From Methanothermobacter sp049720995 (GTDB lineage: Archaea; Methanobacteriota; Methanobacteria; Methanobacteriales; Methanothermobacteraceae): 15,738 bases of DNA. Made by a program: the position numbers and the translations under genes. The notes under the pieces were generated by a model. That model searched no databases. It worked only from the letters and a program-made list of their open reading frames with translations, and was not told the DNA's origin. Shown here one piece after another: positions 13,586-15,738 of the stretch. The stretch spans positions 1-15,738 of the forward strand of contig NZ_JBNASF010000032.1 in the NCBI RefSeq assembly GCF_049720995.1, read 5' to 3'. The first letter of the stretch is position 1; each line of letters starts with the position of its first letter.

Positions 13586-13697
13586 TTTGATTCTCCCTTA
13601 ATATTTGTTGTAAATTTAATGGTTAGGATTAGTATCTCATTCCTTATAACCATTTCAGCCATTGGGATAAATTTATAGAGAATTAATACATCTGCGG

Positions 13698-13757
13698 TGT
13701 ATTTAAGGAAGTTCCTACTATGTATATAAAGGATTAAATGATCTCATGAGAGGGTCA
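13698..13757 (+). promoter_or_regulatory. pycB promoter with palindrome AGGAAGTTCCT
   Basis: TATATAAA (13723-13730) is a close match to the archaeal TATA box, about 30 nt before the pycB ATG; a second candidate, GTATTTAAGG, lies at 13699-13708. Between them is the perfect palindrome AGGAA-G-TTCCT (13706-13716), placed where a repressor or activator could act on TFB/TBP binding. GAGAGGG (13748-13754) is the ribosome binding site. Confidence 0.5.
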
Positions 13758-13759
13758 CG

Positions 13760-15466
13760 ATGAAAGGGATAAAGGTCGTTGAAACAGCATTCAGGGATGC
13801 GCACCAGTCACTTCTTGCAACTCGCCTCCGGACACGGGACATGATACCCATCGCAGAGGAGATGGACAGGGCTGGTTTCTTCTCACTGGAGGCGTGGGGA
13901 GGCGCAACCTTCGATACATGCATACGTTACCTGAACGAGGATCCATGGGAGAGGCTGCAGAGACTCAAGGAGCACATAAGAAGGACTCCGATACAGATGC
14001 TCCTTCGCGGTCAGAACCTTGTGGGTTACAAGCACTACCCCGATGACATCGTAAGGAAGTTCATTGAGAAGTCATATGAAAACGGCGTTGATATCTTCAG
14101 GATATTCGACGCCCTTAATGACCTCAGGAACATGGAGTACGCCATAAAGGTTGCCAGGGAACAGGGCGCCCATGTACAGGGTGTTATCTGCTACACCATA
14201 AGCCCACACCATACACTTGAAAGTTACGTGGACTTTGCAAGGGAACTGGAGGCCCTTGAATGTGACTCGGTTGCCATTAAGGATATGGCTGGTTTAATTT
14301 CACCCCACGATGCCTACGAACTTGTAAGCGCCCTTAAAGAGGAAACAGACCTTATGGTAAATCTTCACTGCCACTGCACAAGTGGTATGACTCCCATGAG
14401 TTACTATGCTGCCTGTGAGGCAGGGGTTGACATTCTTGACACTGCAATATCCCCCCTATCATGGGGTGCATCACAGCCTCCAACCGAGAGCCTTGTTGCT
14501 GCCCTCAGGGACACCCCATATGATACCGGACTCGACCTCAAGGTCCTGAAGAAAATCAAGAGGTACTTCGAGGAGATCAGGAAGAAGTACAGCAGCATCC
14601 TGGACCCCATCGCCGAGCAGATCGACACCGATGTCCTCATATACCAGATACCGGGGGGCATGCTATCAAACCTTGTTGCCCAGCTAAAGGAACAGAACGC
14701 CCTTGACAGGTACGAGGAGGTACTTGAGGAGATGCCCCGTGTCAGGAAGGACATGGGTTACCCTCCACTTGTAACCCCAACAAGTCAGATAGTGGGTATA
14801 CAGGCTGTTATGAACGTTCTTAGCGGTGAAAGATACAGTATGGTCACCAATGAGGTGAAGGACTACTTCCGGGGACTCTACGGTAGACCACCTGCACCGG
14901 TAAATGAGGAGGTTGCAAGGAAGGTTATCGGCGATGAGGAGCCCATCGACTGCAGACCCGCAGACATCCTAAAACCCCAGTACGAGGAGTGCAGGAAGAG
15001 GGGTGAGGAGATGGGCATCATAGGGAAGGAGGAGGACATACTGACACTCGCACTCTACCCTGCAATAGCACCCAGATTCCTGAGGGGAGAGGTGGAGGAG
15101 GAACCACTCGAGCCCCCTGTGGAGGAGAGGGCACCCTCCGGTGATGTGCCAACTGTCTTCCATGTTGAGGTGGACGGTGACGAATTCAACGTCAAGGTTG
15201 TACCCACAGGGTACATGACCATAGAGGAGGCTGAACCGGAACCCGTGGATGTTGAGGGTGCCGTTAGGTCAACGATGCAGGGCATGGTTGTGAAGCTGAA
15301 GGTCAGTGAGGGTGACCATGTGAATGCAGGGGATGTTGTGGCTGTTATTGAGGCCATGAAAATGGAGAACGACATCCAGACACCCCACGGTGGCGTTGTT
15401 GAGAGGATATACAAAGTTGAGGGTGAAAGGGTTGAGACAGACGACATCCTCATGGTCATAAAATAA
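13760..15466 (+). CDS. pycB: Pyruvate carboxylase subunit B (carboxyltransferase plus biotin carrier)
   Basis: Biotin-bearing subunit of the two-subunit archaeal pyruvate carboxylase; it transfers CO2 from carboxybiotin to pyruvate to give oxaloacetate for biosynthesis. In 568 residues the TIM-barrel carboxyltransferase domain begins with ETAFRDAHQSLLATR (8-22, D13 as metal ligand) and includes K174 in AIKDMAG (the carbamylated lysine of the family) and H203/H205 in NLHCHCTSG. The conserved second half follows (PGGMLSNL, YPPLVTPTSQIVG), then a Pro/Glu-rich linker (about 450-480) and a biotinyl domain ending the protein with AMKMEN, K534 being the biotin site. Oxaloacetate decarboxylase alpha is nearly identical in layout, but methanogen genes of this form encode PycB, and no decarboxylase beta/gamma genes are near. 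The pycA partner is not in the window. ATG 13760 has GAGAGGG upstream. A T8 run follows the stop. Confidence 0.94.
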   Translation: MKGIKVVETAFRDAHQSLLATRLRTRDMIPIAEEMDRAGFFSLEAWGGATFDTCIRYLNEDPWERLQRLKEHIRRTPIQMLLRGQNLVGYKHYPDDIVRKFIEKSYENGVDIFRIFDALNDLRNMEYAIKVAREQGAHVQGVICYTISPHHTLESYVDFARELEALECDSVAIKDMAGLISPHDAYELVSALKEETDLMVNLHCHCTSGMTPMSYYAACEAGVDILDTAISPLSWGASQPPTESLVAALRDTPYDTGLDLKVLKKIKRYFEEIRKKYSSILDPIAEQIDTDVLIYQIPGGMLSNLVAQLKEQNALDRYEEVLEEMPRVRKDMGYPPLVTPTSQIVGIQAVMNVLSGERYSMVTNEVKDYFRGLYGRPPAPVNEEVARKVIGDEEPIDCRPADILKPQYEECRKRGEEMGIIGKEEDILTLALYPAIAPRFLRGEVEEEPLEPPVEERAPSGDVPTVFHVEVDGDEFNVKVVPTGYMTIEEAEPEPVDVEGAVRSTMQGMVVKLKVSEGDHVNAGDVVAVIEAMKMENDIQTPHGGVVERIYKVEGERVETDDILMVIK

Positions 15467-15592
15467 AATTTTTTTTAATTGTGCTGTGGCCATAGACACC
15501 CCGGGTTCTGCCGCAAGACCTGGGCCACATACCACTGTGAGGTCCGGGAATTCGCTCTCATCCCCTTCACTGGCCTTTAGGATTGCACTCAT
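15269..15592 (-). CDS. Doubtful small ORF or gene remnant antisense to the pycB 3' end
   Basis: I do not recognise this. An ATG at 15592 has GAGGG 5 nt upstream and a TATA-like CTTAAATTAT further up (inside the end repeat). The first 38 or so residues (outside pycB) read plausibly, including PDLTVVCGPGLAAEPGVSM. After that the frame runs antisense through pycB for about 70 codons with no sensible pattern. It may be a gene start whose remainder was lost, a frameshifted small gene, or chance. The same DNA (15485-15529) can form an imperfect hairpin with TGTGGCC and GGCCACA ends. Confidence 0.2.
   Translation of the reverse strand: MSAILKASEGDESEFPDLTVVCGPGLAAEPGVSMATAQLKKILFYDHEDVVCLNPFTLNFVYPLNNATVGCLDVVLHFHGLNNSHNIPCIHMVTLTDLQLHNHALHR
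15468..15480 (+). terminator. T-run terminator after pycB
   Basis: An eight-T run (15469-15476) begins 3 nt after the pycB stop and is followed by AATT. No strong hairpin precedes it, which is usual for archaeal termination. Confidence 0.6.
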
Positions 15593-15640
15593 CTATTCCC
15601 TCAGGACACTCTCTTCCTTTTTATCCTGAACCCAGATATC

Positions 15641-15738
15641 AACCGATAATTTAAGGACTCATTCTGCCAGAAGACCAGAAGTTTAACCCAACCGATAATT
15701 TAAGGACTCATTCTGCCAGAAGACCAGAAGTTTAACCC
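15641..15738. repeat. Perfect 49-bp tandem duplication ending at the last base
   Basis: Bases 15641-15689 and 15690-15738 are identical. The unit holds TTTAAGGACTCATTCTGCC and no open frame of note. On the minus strand it contains a TATA-like CTTAAATTAT. The second copy ends exactly at the final base, mirroring the 27-bp duplication at base 1. Confidence 0.9.

Noticed and set aside
13760..15466. Oxaloacetate decarboxylase alpha subunit as the identity of pycB
   Set aside because: Domain layout is the same, but no sodium-pump beta or gamma subunit genes are present and methanogens use this form as pyruvate carboxylase B.

Overview
The window looks like chromosomal DNA of a thermophilic methanogenic archaeon of the Methanobacteriales, most likely Methanothermobacter or a close relative. 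The evidence is an archaeal ether-lipid prenyltransferase, a separate biotin-bearing PycB subunit of pyruvate carboxylase, an archaeal-type inositol-1-phosphate synthase, a methanopterin-type metallo-beta-lactamase-fold protein, a MEDS-domain histidine kinase, heavy use of AGG for arginine, GGAGGT/GGTGA ribosome binding sites, several TTG starts, and TATA-box promoters. From memory, the order inositol-phosphate synthase, ferredoxin, pycB matches Methanothermobacter thermautotrophicus; I could not check this.

Layout: (1) 36-1743, minus strand: a two-gene DrrAB-type ABC exporter. (2) 1953-5622, plus strand: a tight three-gene operon encoding a double-domain KaiC ATPase, a KaiB homologue and a large MEDS-PAS-PAS histidine kinase. 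A leader of about 120 nt precedes it and holds two diverged copies of a two-hairpin element. (3) 5623-6117: a poorly coding gap. (4) 6118-7944, plus: a metallo-beta-lactamase/double-rhodanese fusion coupled to an FMN-type split-barrel flavoprotein. (5) 8156-9004, minus: digeranylgeranylglyceryl phosphate synthase, divergent from (6) 9132-11141, plus: three overlapping genes for a prenol (dolichol/phytol) kinase-like membrane protein, a thymidylate-kinase-like P-loop kinase and a metallo-beta-lactamase-fold protein. (7) 11178-12038: a secreted/membrane protein of unknown function. (8) 12154-13251: inositol-1-phosphate synthase. (9) 13400-13585, minus: a 2[4Fe-4S] ferredoxin. (10) 13760-15466, plus: pycB.

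How they fit together: the exporter and Kai operon diverge from one short control region. The Kai operon resembles a reduced, KaiA-less version of the cyanobacterial clock output KaiC-KaiB-SasA. KaiC keeps residues equivalent to the cyanobacterial phosphorylation sites, and the kinase's sensor domain itself looks like a P-loop-less KaiC domain. Regions 5-8 contain several membrane-lipid functions (ether lipid, prenyl phosphate, inositol phosphate headgroup). PycB makes oxaloacetate for the incomplete TCA pathway.

Three tandem duplications occur: 27 bp x2 at the first base, 65 bp x2 between ino1 and ferredoxin, and 49 bp x2 ending on the last base. The two perfect ones sit flush with the window ends, which suggests they may be contig-end artefacts. 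I saw no tRNA, rRNA, CRISPR array, insertion sequence or integrase.
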